NCBI RefSeq assembly: GCF_026239675.1
Contig: NZ_JAPIVQ010000008.1
Span: 124,001 to 188,000 of the forward strand
DNA from: Pedobacter sp. PLR
GTDB lineage: Bacteria > Bacteroidota > Bacteroidia > Sphingobacteriales > Sphingobacteriaceae
Direction: 5' to 3'
Length of the DNA stretch: 64,000 bases
Under the pieces are notes generated by a model. It saw nothing but the letters and a program-made list of their open reading frames with translations, ran no database searches and was not told the origin of the DNA. This document shows, in pieces, positions 9,132 through 16,901 of the stretch. The position numbers and the translations under genes are program-made. The stretch's first letter is position 1. Every line of letters starts with the position of its first letter.

Positions 9132-9814
9132 GTAATGAAAAACTCGCCTTCATGATTGGATTGTTAGGGAGCGTACATTGCATTGGCATGTGCGGTCCCC
9201 TTGCCTTTGCCGTCCCATCCTTAAAACAGGGATGGGCTTTTCTGGTATTGGATAAATTACTTTACCAATTGGGAAGGATTCTTTCTTATTGCTTTCTAGG
9301 CCTGATTATTGGTTTAATCGGACAACAATTGTGGATGGCAGGTTTGCAACAGGGCTTAAGCATATTTAGCGGAATCCTCATTGTCATGGCGGCCTGTTCC
9401 AGGTTGTTCAAAATTCAGATGCTCAAAAACACCCCTTCGGCATTCCTTAAACCCTTCCATAAGCTATTTGGCTACGCCTTAAAACATAAAGCCAATCATT
9501 TGATCATTGGTGTGATCAATGGCTTTCTTCCCTGTGGCTTCGTTTATCTGGCCATGGCAGGCGCCTTAAACACGGGTAGTGTAAGTGGCTCTGCCATTTA
9601 TATGATCTGGTTCGGCCTGGGCACCTTGCCTCTGATGTTCATTGCTACCCTCAGTATCGGTTTTACCGGTGCTTTAGTCCGTAAAAAGATCAACCGCGTG
9701 ATTCCTTACTTCATGCTCTTTCTGGGGATCTGGTTTATCCTGAGAGGAATGGAGTTAAACATCCCCTATTTAAGTCCGGCTAGTACAGCGCAGGGCGTTG
9801 CAGAATGCAGGTAA
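9128..9814 (+). CDS. SafE/UreH-like six-helix membrane protein of the cbb3 cluster
   Basis: A 228-residue protein with about six helices. The first carries GSVHCIGMCGPLAF and a later one GVINGFLPCGFVYLAM. This pair, HCxGMCGP and PCGxVY, marks the UreH-like/DsbD_2 membrane family often annotated as sulfite exporter TauE/SafE. In cbb3 clusters it usually follows ccoH and is thought to act in metal supply or cytochrome maturation. The Cys and His residues inside membrane helices could bind a metal. The transported substrate cannot be told from sequence. Its start overlaps the ccoH stop. Confidence 0.85.
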   Translation: MSNEKLAFMIGLLGSVHCIGMCGPLAFAVPSLKQGWAFLVLDKLLYQLGRILSYCFLGLIIGLIGQQLWMAGLQQGLSIFSGILIVMAACSRLFKIQMLKNTPSAFLKPFHKLFGYALKHKANHLIIGVINGFLPCGFVYLAMAGALNTGSVSGSAIYMIWFGLGTLPLMFIATLSIGFTGALVRKKINRVIPYFMLFLGIWFILRGMELNIPYLSPASTAQGVAECR

Positions 9815-9845
9815 TTACCTGAAATCATCGTAAATTAGTACCATA

Positions 9846-10250
9846 ATGACAACTACTCCTATAAAAAGAGATATTAAAGATCAGGAAGACATTCGTTTTC
9901 TGGTGATCGGATTTTACAATAAAGCCTTAACAGATGAGGTGATTGGACCGGTATTTAAAGCGGCAAACTTCTCTTTGGAAGCGCACATTCCGGTGATGGT
10001 GACTTTCTGGGAAACCATCTTATTGGATGTGGTCACTTATAAGGGAAATCCGATGCTCAAGCACATTGCCTTAAACAAAGAAGTACCCTTACATGGCGAA
10101 CACTTTGAGCGCTGGATGAAAATCTGGGAAGAGACTATTAAGACTAACTTTGAAGGGCCTGTAGCAGATCAGGCGATCTCCAGAGCCTCTTCTATCGGAC
10201 AATTGATGCAATACAAAATCAAACAGGCGGGTTCTCCCGGGGGCTTATAA
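9846..10250 (+). CDS. Group III truncated haemoglobin
   Basis: A 134-residue globin-like protein. It shows the group III pattern FYNKALTDEVIGPVF, FWETILLD, the segment GNPMLKH and HFERWMKIWEETI, with the proximal histidine expected in the HGEHFERW region. Group III truncated haemoglobins bind oxygen or NO; their function is little known, but they are often linked to microaerobic respiration. The gene starts 31 bases after the SafE-like gene and may belong to the cbb3 transcript. Confidence 0.87.
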   Translation: MTTTPIKRDIKDQEDIRFLVIGFYNKALTDEVIGPVFKAANFSLEAHIPVMVTFWETILLDVVTYKGNPMLKHIALNKEVPLHGEHFERWMKIWEETIKTNFEGPVADQAISRASSIGQLMQYKIKQAGSPGGL

Positions 10251-10257
10251 AAGAAAA

Positions 10258-10282
10258 TGGCGACCGTTTATCACGGGCGCCA
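10258..10282 (-). terminator. Hairpin between convergent haemoglobin and hemN genes
   Basis: TGGCGACCGT pairs with ACGGGCGCCA, with one mismatch and a 5-base loop. On the minus strand the hairpin is followed by TTTTCTTTT, so it would end hemN transcripts. The plus-strand side lacks a good T run. Confidence 0.55.
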
Positions 10283-10314
10283 ATTCTGACATTTGAGACG
10301 TAAAACTAAAATCT

Positions 10315-11673
10315 TTATCCGGTAAGGCTGAACAATTCTGTTTTTGGCTGATCTGCCCAATACCTGTAATCCAGGGCCATACAGATGTTTCTTAAAAACC
10401 TTTTCCCTAATGGAGTAACCCTCAGGTTATCCTCAGAAAGGAATACCAGGCCATCCATGGCCAGCCAGCGCATCCGGTGTAATCCTTCTGAAAACTCCGG
10501 AGAAGCTGCTTCCGCTTCCGTCCAGTTGGTATATCCTTTACACATGATGTTCAGAATATGCTTGCGTGTAACCATATCTTCGGCGTTTAACAAGTGTCCT
10601 TTTACTACCGGAAGTTGCCCTTCATCCACCATCTTCAGGTATTCTTCAACGGTTTTCACATTCTGAGCGAAAGCAGTCCAGGTATCACTGATAGAAGACA
10701 CCCCCAATCCAATCATTAACTTACTATATTGATGGGTATATCCCATGAAATTCCGGTGTAGTTTTCCTTTGATTTCGGCTTCATATAAACTATCTGTTAC
10801 AAGTGTAAAATGATCCATTCCAACATCCAGGTAGCCTCCATTTTTCAATGTTTTACAACCCAGCTCATACAAATCCTGTTTTAACTTGTGGGAAGGAAGA
10901 TCCAGTTCGGTATACCTTCTTTGCCCCGGTTTAACCCATGGAACGTGTGCATAGCTGTAAAAAGCAATGCGGTCTGGTTTTAGTTTCAATACCGACTCCA
11001 GTGTATCAGAAAGTCCCTCAATCCGTTGGTGTGGAAGACCATAAATCAGGTCGTAATTGATGGAGGTATATCCTAAAGCTCTTGCTTTCAAGGTCACCTG
11101 TTCTACTTCTTCATAGGTTTGCATCCTGTTGATGACCAGCTGCACCTGTGGATCAAAATCCTGGATACCTAAGCTTAATCTTCGGAATCCTAAGCGGTTT
11201 AAGATGACCAAATGTGCATCAGTCGTATTCCCGGGATGTGCTTCAAAGCTAAATTCAGCCTCCTCATGTAAGTCTGCATATTGCAGAATACCATCCATCA
11301 GCAGCTTTAAATTCGCCGCACTAAAGAATGTGGGCGTGCCACCACCTAAATGTAATTCCTTAATTAAGGGCCTGGTTACAAAAAGATTCAGGTACAACTG
11401 CCATTCCTTCAATAATGCTTCAATATAAGGCGATTCTACTTTATGGTTTTTGGTGATTCTGGTGTTACATCCACAATAGGTACATAAACTTTCACAAAAA
11501 GGAAGGTGAATATAAATACTGATCCCCTCCTTGTCATTACTTTCTCTAAAGGATTGGGTAACGGCTTTTTCCCAGTCATTTACGCTGAAATCTGCAGCAT
11601 TCCAATAAGGGACAGTAGGATAACTGGTGTAACGTGGGGCAGCAACATGATATTTTGAGATCAGATGATTCAT
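10315..11673 (-). CDS. hemN: Oxygen-independent coproporphyrinogen III oxidase
   Basis: A 452-residue radical-SAM enzyme. The cluster motif CESLCTYC gives C60, C64 and C67, preceded by IYIHLPFC, and LGGGTPTFF follows at about residue 113. The C-terminal HemN domain is present, and the length fits true HemN rather than the shorter HemW. It decarboxylates coproporphyrinogen III to protoporphyrinogen IX without oxygen. The gene begins 1 base after the stop of the small dehydrogenase-like gene, so they form an operon behind a candidate low-oxygen operator. Confidence 0.95.
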   Translation of the reverse strand: MNHLISKYHVAAPRYTSYPTVPYWNAADFSVNDWEKAVTQSFRESNDKEGISIYIHLPFCESLCTYCGCNTRITKNHKVESPYIEALLKEWQLYLNLFVTRPLIKELHLGGGTPTFFSAANLKLLMDGILQYADLHEEAEFSFEAHPGNTTDAHLVILNRLGFRRLSLGIQDFDPQVQLVINRMQTYEEVEQVTLKARALGYTSINYDLIYGLPHQRIEGLSDTLESVLKLKPDRIAFYSYAHVPWVKPGQRRYTELDLPSHKLKQDLYELGCKTLKNGGYLDVGMDHFTLVTDSLYEAEIKGKLHRNFMGYTHQYSKLMIGLGVSSISDTWTAFAQNVKTVEEYLKMVDEGQLPVVKGHLLNAEDMVTRKHILNIMCKGYTNWTEAEAASPEFSEGLHRMRWLAMDGLVFLSEDNLRVTPLGKRFLRNICMALDYRYWADQPKTELFSLTG

Positions 11674-11674
11674 A

Positions 11675-12145
11675 CTAATGATGATGAGGTTTGCTATCCG
11701 GGTTTAATAAAGGATGCACCTGATCACAGGATCTGGAGCATACACAGGCATTTCCCAGGCACTTCTTTTGCTGCCATTTATCGAGGTTGATAATGGTTTC
11801 TACAGCTAATGCCATGGGTAATTCCTTTTCCGAAAGTGCTATCAGCGCTTCTAAAGGAACATTGGCAATCTTTATATTTCTTAAATTGGCAGCTTCCTGA
11901 TCGATATGATGGGTTGCGGTGGAGCGTGTCGCGATAAATTTCACCCCAAGATCGGCTAACCGGTTGATTACCTGAGCAGAAACATCATCTTCACTGAATA
12001 CGATTACCGCTTCTTTACCTGCGGCATAAGAAGCTGTTTCCGAACCCAAAGAATTGGATATCAGTGTAATATCGTGTTTTTTATTATTGGCGATGGCCAG
12101 TGGTTCTTTTTCAAATGACTTTATGCTATATGCGACAACTCTCAT
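11675..12145 (-). CDS. D-lactate-dehydrogenase-like substrate domain with cysteine/histidine tail, no NAD domain
   Basis: A 156-residue protein. Residues 1 to about 100 resemble the first half of the LdhA-type substrate-binding domain: VAYSIKSFEKEPL, GKEAVIVFSEDDV, LGVKFIATRSTATHHID and an ANVP turn. In full enzymes a Rossmann NAD domain with catalytic Arg, Glu and His follows. Here it is absent. The protein instead ends in CLGNACVCSRSCDQVHP and a final HHH, a likely metal or cluster site. It therefore should not be a dehydrogenase. Tight coupling to hemN and an upstream FNR-like site suggest a role in low-oxygen haem or metal metabolism, which is an inference. Confidence 0.7.
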   Translation of the reverse strand: MRVVAYSIKSFEKEPLAIANNKKHDITLISNSLGSETASYAAGKEAVIVFSEDDVSAQVINRLADLGVKFIATRSTATHHIDQEAANLRNIKIANVPLEALIALSEKELPMALAVETIINLDKWQQKKCLGNACVCSRSCDQVHPLLNPDSKPHHH

Positions 12146-12219
12146 GCTGGTTCGATTTATTAATAATCAAAGTTAGCAGGAAGCAATAGCAGGGGGAATG
12201 AGTTAGATCAGTTGAAAAA

Positions 12220-12233
12220 GTGATTCTCGTCAG
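12220..12233 (-). promoter_or_regulatory. Candidate FNR/FixK-type operator upstream of the hemN operon
   Basis: On the minus strand the sequence reads CTGAC-GAGA-ATCAC, 7 of 10 matches to TTGAT-N4-ATCAA and sharing the TGAY-N4-ATCA core with the site before ccoI. It is centred about 81 bases before the ATG at 12145 and overlaps the end of the regulator gene by a few bases. Confidence 0.45.
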
Positions 12234-13288
12234 TTTTTCATGTGTTGCAGTTTCAATTGATCAAGAACAATGATCTGACTGCCTTTTCTTTCTATGATGC
12301 CTTCATCTTTAAAATCACTGAGGATCCGGCTTACCGTTTCAGTGGCCATACCAGCCATCGCTGCCAGGTTATCTCTGGAAACTCTCAGGACCAGTTCGAG
12401 CCCTTGTTCTTCCTGCTTGCATAATCTGGCCAATACTTCGGCCATTCGTTTTCTCACAGAATGGTAAGCCAGTTGCAACAACTGCTCCTCTTTATCCTGT
12501 AGGTTAGTAGAAATCAATTGAATAAACTGTCGGGCTACATCAGGAAAACGGCTAAGTAAATCATCCATTAAATCTTTTGGCAGCATACATACCGTACTAT
12601 CCTCCAGCGCTTCAGCGGTTTCTTTGTAGGGTGCATTGAGCAGTAAAGAAGTAATCCCAAAGTAATCCTCAGTGCCATACATTCCGGTGAGCAGCTCCCG
12701 TCCATCCTCGCTTAACTTAAAGGTTTTCACCTTTCCATTCATCACGAGGTAAACGCCGGAAACGTTATCCCCTTCATAATATACCACCTGTCTCTTTTTA
12801 ACGCCACGAACTTTCCTTGCAGCGATTATTTTTTCCAGTTCCTGTAAACCGGAAGTATTACTGAATAAGACACTCAGTTTTTCGAGCGACTGGCTATAAA
12901 AAATCTGTTGTTTATCTCTTTTGCTGAGCCTGCTTTCTATGGCATTTAACAATTCTACATCGTCAAAGGGCTTGGTCAGGTAATCATCAGCACCCATTTC
13001 CATTCCTTTCCGCATATCCACCCGCTCGGCTTTTGCCGTCAGAAAGATAAAAGGAATGGTTGCCGTTTGTTCATTTTTATGGAGTAAATAAAGGACCCCG
13101 TAGCCATCCAGCTCCGGCATCATGATGTCACATAAGATCACATCGGGTAGATGACTCATGGCGAGATCGACTCCTGTCCGCCCGTTAACGGCTTGCAACA
13201 CGTCGTAATTTGCCAGCTGCAATATCTCCGCAGTACTTTCCCGGATGTCATCGTTATCTTCTATAATGAGTATCAGTGTCTTCTTCAT
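12230..13288 (-). CDS. Response regulator fused to a CRP/FNR-type DNA-binding protein
   Basis: A 352-residue protein. Residues 1-120 form a receiver domain with EDNDD (10-14), the phosphorylation site D54 in ILCDIMMPE, T/A at LTAKA and the lysine in LTKPFDD. A cyclic-nucleotide-binding-like beta barrel follows (about 145-265), then an HTH_Crp domain. The recognition helix holds ETVSR (317-321), the E-x-x-S-R pattern FNR uses to read TTGAT. There is no FNR-type cysteine cluster, so signal input is probably phosphorylation by the FixL-like kinase whose gene ends 8 bases upstream. The protein thus combines FixJ-like input with FixK-like output. Target sites are proposed at 1464, 12220 and 14548. 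Confidence 0.9.
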   Translation of the reverse strand: MKKTLILIIEDNDDIRESTAEILQLANYDVLQAVNGRTGVDLAMSHLPDVILCDIMMPELDGYGVLYLLHKNEQTATIPFIFLTAKAERVDMRKGMEMGADDYLTKPFDDVELLNAIESRLSKRDKQQIFYSQSLEKLSVLFSNTSGLQELEKIIAARKVRGVKKRQVVYYEGDNVSGVYLVMNGKVKTFKLSEDGRELLTGMYGTEDYFGITSLLLNAPYKETAEALEDSTVCMLPKDLMDDLLSRFPDVARQFIQLISTNLQDKEEQLLQLAYHSVRKRMAEVLARLCKQEEQGLELVLRVSRDNLAAMAGMATETVSRILSDFKDEGIIERKGSQIIVLDQLKLQHMKN

Positions 13289-13296
13289 TCGTGTTT

Positions 13297-14481
13297 TTAT
13301 TTATTAAAGGACAAAACAAATTTAGTCCCGGTATGGATGGTACTTTCGAAATACAGTTCGCCTTTCATCAGCGATGCATAACGGTGTACAATATTCAGTC
13401 CTAATCCTGTTCCCGGGATATTTCCTGTATTATGGGCACGGAAAAATGGTTGAAACAAGTGTTTATGGTCTGATTCAGGAATTCCGATTCCATTGTCTTT
13501 TATCGTCACTACACACTGTGTTCCCGTAATCTCGGTATTAAATTCGATAAAAGTGTTTTCACCTGAATATTTAATTGCATTGGAGATCAGATTGATCATA
13601 CAATTCTTTAACAGATTGGGATCCAGCAGCACCGTGCTTTCCAGTCCGGTATGTTGATAAATGATGTTTTGGTCTTGCTTCGCCATCATTTGCATTTCTT
13701 CCGTGATCTCTTCTGCTAGTGTAACCAGATCAAAAGGAGTAAAGGTAGGCTCCACTTTTCCAGCTTCCAGACGTTCCAGAGAAAGGAAATCATTCAATAT
13801 TGTGGTCAGATTGCTCACCGCATTTTTGATCTTACTGACATGCTTACTGATGTTTTTATTATCATATGGCTCTGCGTACTTATCAATCAGCGAGGCTGAA
13901 AGCTGTACGGAACTTAATGGTGTTCTGAATTCATGGGAGGCCATGGATACAAACCTACTTTTCAATTGATTGAGTTCCTTTTCTTTTTCAAGAGAAAGGC
14001 TGACCTCTTCTTTTGCTTCACTTAAAGCTGTTACTGTTTTTTTGAGAGATTTCGTACGTTCTTCTACCAGTTCTTCTAATTCGGCAGCGTATTCTTTCAG
14101 GCGTTCTTCTGCTTCTTTTTCTTTGGAAAGGTCATGGATAAATCCGGTGTAAATGATACGGTTTTCATACTGCACTTCACTAACGGCCAGGCGAAAAGGA
14201 AAAGTACTCCGGTCTTTTCTCAGACCTTTAACCTCTCTGCCTTTTCCAATGATTCTCTTTTCTCCGGTCGATTGATAACGGTGAATGTAACCATCATGTC
14301 CGCTTCTATCCGGTTCCGGCATCAAAAAGGAAATATTCTTCCCTTCTACTTCATCGAAAGAGTATCCGAATAACTTTAATGCGGCCGGATTAAGGCTTTC
14401 AATTTTACCCCTGTCGTCAATGGTAATAATTCCATCAATAGCAGTCTCAATAATGGCCTTTAATAACCTTGCCTCTTCCAT
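13297..14481 (-). CDS. FixL-like PAS sensor histidine kinase
   Basis: About 394 residues from the chosen ATG at 14481; an upstream in-frame start at 14535 would add 18 residues without family support. The N-terminal PAS domain matches the haem PAS of FixL: LMPEPDRSGHDGYIHRY, IIGKGREVKGLRKD, then FTGFIHDL-like GFIHDLSKEKEAEERL. The candidate haem-ligand histidine (H62) and the arginine in GKGR (R82) are 20 residues apart, as H200 and R220 are in Bradyrhizobium FixL. A coiled coil, HisKA with SHEFRTPLSS and a HATPase domain (NAIKYSG, GIPESDH, GTGLGLNIVHRY) follow. There are no membrane helices, so it is cytosolic. It lies just ahead of the receiver/CRP regulator and is most likely its oxygen-sensing partner. 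Confidence 0.88.
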   Translation of the reverse strand: MEEARLLKAIIETAIDGIITIDDRGKIESLNPAALKLFGYSFDEVEGKNISFLMPEPDRSGHDGYIHRYQSTGEKRIIGKGREVKGLRKDRSTFPFRLAVSEVQYENRIIYTGFIHDLSKEKEAEERLKEYAAELEELVEERTKSLKKTVTALSEAKEEVSLSLEKEKELNQLKSRFVSMASHEFRTPLSSVQLSASLIDKYAEPYDNKNISKHVSKIKNAVSNLTTILNDFLSLERLEAGKVEPTFTPFDLVTLAEEITEEMQMMAKQDQNIIYQHTGLESTVLLDPNLLKNCMINLISNAIKYSGENTFIEFNTEITGTQCVVTIKDNGIGIPESDHKHLFQPFFRAHNTGNIPGTGLGLNIVHRYASLMKGELYFESTIHTGTKFVLSFNK

Positions 14482-14547
14482 GTTGTACTTTTTACAAATA
14501 TAATAATAACGATTGCACAGGGCTAATAACCTCAATCATACAAAAGT

Positions 14548-14561
14548 GTGACTAATATCAT
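14548..14561 (+). promoter_or_regulatory. Candidate FNR/CRP-type operator between the kinase and the TIM-barrel gene
   Basis: GTGAC-TAAT-ATCAT shares the TGAY-N4-ATCA core with two other sites in the window. It sits about 64 bases before the ATG at 14619 and about 73 before the divergent kinase ATG at 14481, so it could serve both and allow autoregulation. It also fits a CRP-like TGTGA-N6-TCA reading from 14547. Confidence 0.42.
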
Positions 14562-14618
14562 GTTTTTAAAATTAAATAGTCTGTTCATTTGCGATTCAAG
14601 TACTATTTATCTGATCCA

Positions 14619-16388
14619 ATGAACCATACTTTTCACATCCCCGTCTTAGGCTTAGGCTATTCTATTGATACACCTTTAAAAGTAGCCAGATATGGCATCT
14701 CCTCTGTTGTTTCCATCGTAGATGATGAACTGACGGAGCGCATGAGAAAATACCATGAGGAACAAACCGCAGGAACATTTACACTGATCGAAAAAACAGC
14801 AGAAGACAGCAGGGCCAGAAGAATTACCGCTTATCTCAACTTACTGGATCTGCAGGTAAAAGATCAGTTTGAGGCCTTAAAAACGCAGTCTTTCGAAGCA
14901 GGAACAGACCTCAGTCATTACTTCGAACTGTTGCCTGAACATTCACTATGGAAACACAAATATCAGGAAATGAAAAGCTTGCCGGAGGGCCCGCAGAAAA
15001 CAGCGGAACAGTCTGAATTGCTTCAGGCTATGGTACCCGGGGCGATAGATGTGAATATTATGTCTAAAGTGGACAAGGTAAATTACAACGCAAATCAGGA
15101 AAGTAAAGGGGATGATTTTACGGATGCACTGGCCGCAATGCGCGGTTTCAGCAACAGCACCTTGAATTCTTCGGTGATCATCTCTGCAGGATTAAACCCC
15201 CGCTTATATGCTTACATGGAGAAATGCCTTGCCTTTTACCCGAATCATACCGGAGCGTTTTCCAAGAAAATCATTCTTAAAGTAAGTGATTTCCGTTCCG
15301 CATTAATTCAGGCGAAGATGCTGGCAAAAAAAGGATTATGGGTATCTGAATTCCGTGTAGAATCCGGACTAAATTGCGGCGGGCATGCCTTTGCTACAGA
15401 AGGATTCTTACTGGGCCCGATTCTGGAAGAATTTAAGCAGAAACGCAGGGAACTGGCAGAAGAGCTTCACCAGATGTATAATAATGCCCTGAAAAGCAAA
15501 GAAATTGAAGAAATAGCCCTACCTGAGCAACGCATTACTGCACAAGGTGGAATTGGAACCGCTGAAGAACATCAGTTTCTACTCAACTATTACGAGCTGG
15601 ATGCTGCCGGATGGGGCAGTCCATTTCTATTGGTGCCGGAAGCGACAAATGTAGACGAAGAAACCCTGAATCATTTGGCAACAGCGGTTGCGGATGACTA
15701 TTATCTGAGCAATTCCTCGCCATTAGGGGTCCTTTTCAATAATTTCAAAAAAAGCACAGCGGAAGAACAACGTCTCCAACGCATAGAAAAAGGACGTCCA
15801 GGCAGTCCCTGCACCAAGAAATTCTTATGTACCAATACCGAATTTACTGCAGAACCTATTTGCACGGCATCCAGAGAATATCAGAACCTGAAAATAAAAC
15901 AACTCAAAGAACAGGAGCTTACGGAAGTTAATTACCAACGCCAGTTTGAAGCCATTACGGAAAAAGTATGTCTATGTGAAGGGCTTTGTGCCTCTACCTA
16001 TTTGAAAGTTGGCATTTTGAAACCAAAGGAAAATAAGGCCGTCAGCATTTGTCCGGGGCCAAACCTTGCCTTCTTTCAGGGTAAATACTCTCTTAAAGAG
16101 ATGATCAACCACATTTACGGTCGTGAAAATCTGCTTGCAGATGTTGTCCGTCCGAACTTATTCGTCAACGAACTCAATTTATATGTCGACTATCTGAAAA
16201 AAGACATATCCAGTCAGCTGGAAGAAATAACGGCTAAAAAAGATAAGTATTTCAACAAGTTTAAAATGCAGTTGCTGGATGGTATCGCTTACTATCGTGC
16301 GCTGATTCCTGAATTAAAATTCCAGGACAGCTTATCTGTTGAAGCTATGTTAAAACAACTGCTAATCGCAGAGAAAAGTTTGGGTTAA
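14619..16388 (+). CDS. TIM-barrel flavoprotein-like protein with cysteine-rich C-terminal extension
   Basis: About 589 residues from the ATG at 14619; a TTG at 14589 is also in frame but adds a non-conserved stretch. The opening HIPVLGLGYSIDTPLKVA and the later GGHAFATEGF, ITAQGGIGTAEEH (about 309) and GWGSPFLLVPEA resemble FMN-binding TIM barrels of the nitronate monooxygenase/FabK kind. From about residue 395 a cysteine-rich part follows: C-x5-C, a third cysteine near 413, CLCEGLC near 450 and SICPGP near 477, which could hold a metal or an iron-sulfur cluster. I do not recognise a named enzyme. A divergent FixL-like gene and shared operator suggest a low-oxygen role. Confidence 0.6.
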   Translation: MNHTFHIPVLGLGYSIDTPLKVARYGISSVVSIVDDELTERMRKYHEEQTAGTFTLIEKTAEDSRARRITAYLNLLDLQVKDQFEALKTQSFEAGTDLSHYFELLPEHSLWKHKYQEMKSLPEGPQKTAEQSELLQAMVPGAIDVNIMSKVDKVNYNANQESKGDDFTDALAAMRGFSNSTLNSSVIISAGLNPRLYAYMEKCLAFYPNHTGAFSKKIILKVSDFRSALIQAKMLAKKGLWVSEFRVESGLNCGGHAFATEGFLLGPILEEFKQKRRELAEELHQMYNNALKSKEIEEIALPEQRITAQGGIGTAEEHQFLLNYYELDAAGWGSPFLLVPEATNVDEETLNHLATAVADDYYLSNSSPLGVLFNNFKKSTAEEQRLQRIEKGRPGSPCTKKFLCTNTEFTAEPICTASREYQNLKIKQLKEQELTEVNYQRQFEAITEKVCLCEGLCASTYLKVGILKPKENKAVSICPGPNLAFFQGKYSLKEMINHIYGRENLLADVVRPNLFVNELNLYVDYLKKDISSQLEEITAKKDKYFNKFKMQLLDGIAYYRALIPELKFQDSLSVEAMLKQLLIAEKSLG

Positions 16389-16504
16389 ACGGCAGAAACA
16401 CCCCTAATGCAATAAAAGACATATAGCTTTCCCTGGCTTTCATGAAATGCATTTTTTTACTATATTAGTTAAAAAGGAATTTCGATACTATAATCAAAAA
16501 CACC

Positions 16505-16699
16505 ATGGAAAAAGAAGCTATGAAATCATTACTGGGCATCATTGATCAGCAAGTCAGTTCTTCGATTTTAGGAGGAATGGAAGAAGAGTATGAAGAATTA
16601 GAAAGATTAGGATACATCCACATCAACCGGGACCGCGTTCAGCACGCTGCCTCTATCACTCCTGAAGGGATGGAATTCTTATATCACGATAAAGAATAA
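16505..16699 (+). CDS. Small hypothetical protein, 64 residues
   Basis: A 64-residue acidic protein with EEEYEELERLGYIHINRD and ASITPEGMEFL. The second half looks like the wing region of a winged-helix protein (a beta hairpin after a helix, then a short helix), but there is no complete domain. It lies 116 bases after the TIM-barrel gene and ahead of a strong terminator. Codon use looks ordinary. It is credible as a gene because of its start, its fold-like pattern and the terminator behind it; its function is unknown. Confidence 0.6.
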   Translation: MEKEAMKSLLGIIDQQVSSSILGGMEEEYEELERLGYIHINRDRVQHAASITPEGMEFLYHDKE

Positions 16700-16818
16700 G
16701 ACCATATTGTCATTAAATTGTTTTTATTTTTCAAGCCTAAAACTTTTTAATACCAATATCCGTTATATGATCAGTTTGTTTGGTTTAGGTTGATCTGTGG
16801 TGGGTCAGCCATTATTAA

Positions 16819-16853
16819 AAACAGGGATAGATCTCTCCGATTCATCCCTGTTT
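16819..16853. terminator. Strong bidirectional terminator
   Basis: AAACAGGGAT pairs perfectly with ATCCCTGTTT around a 15-base loop. T runs follow on both strands. It separates the convergent small gene (plus) and the GH20 gene (minus). Confidence 0.85.
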
Positions 16854-16901
16854 TTTTGTTTATAGCCATTTATGTTCATGCGCTATTTCCCTAAGATCCT
16901 G

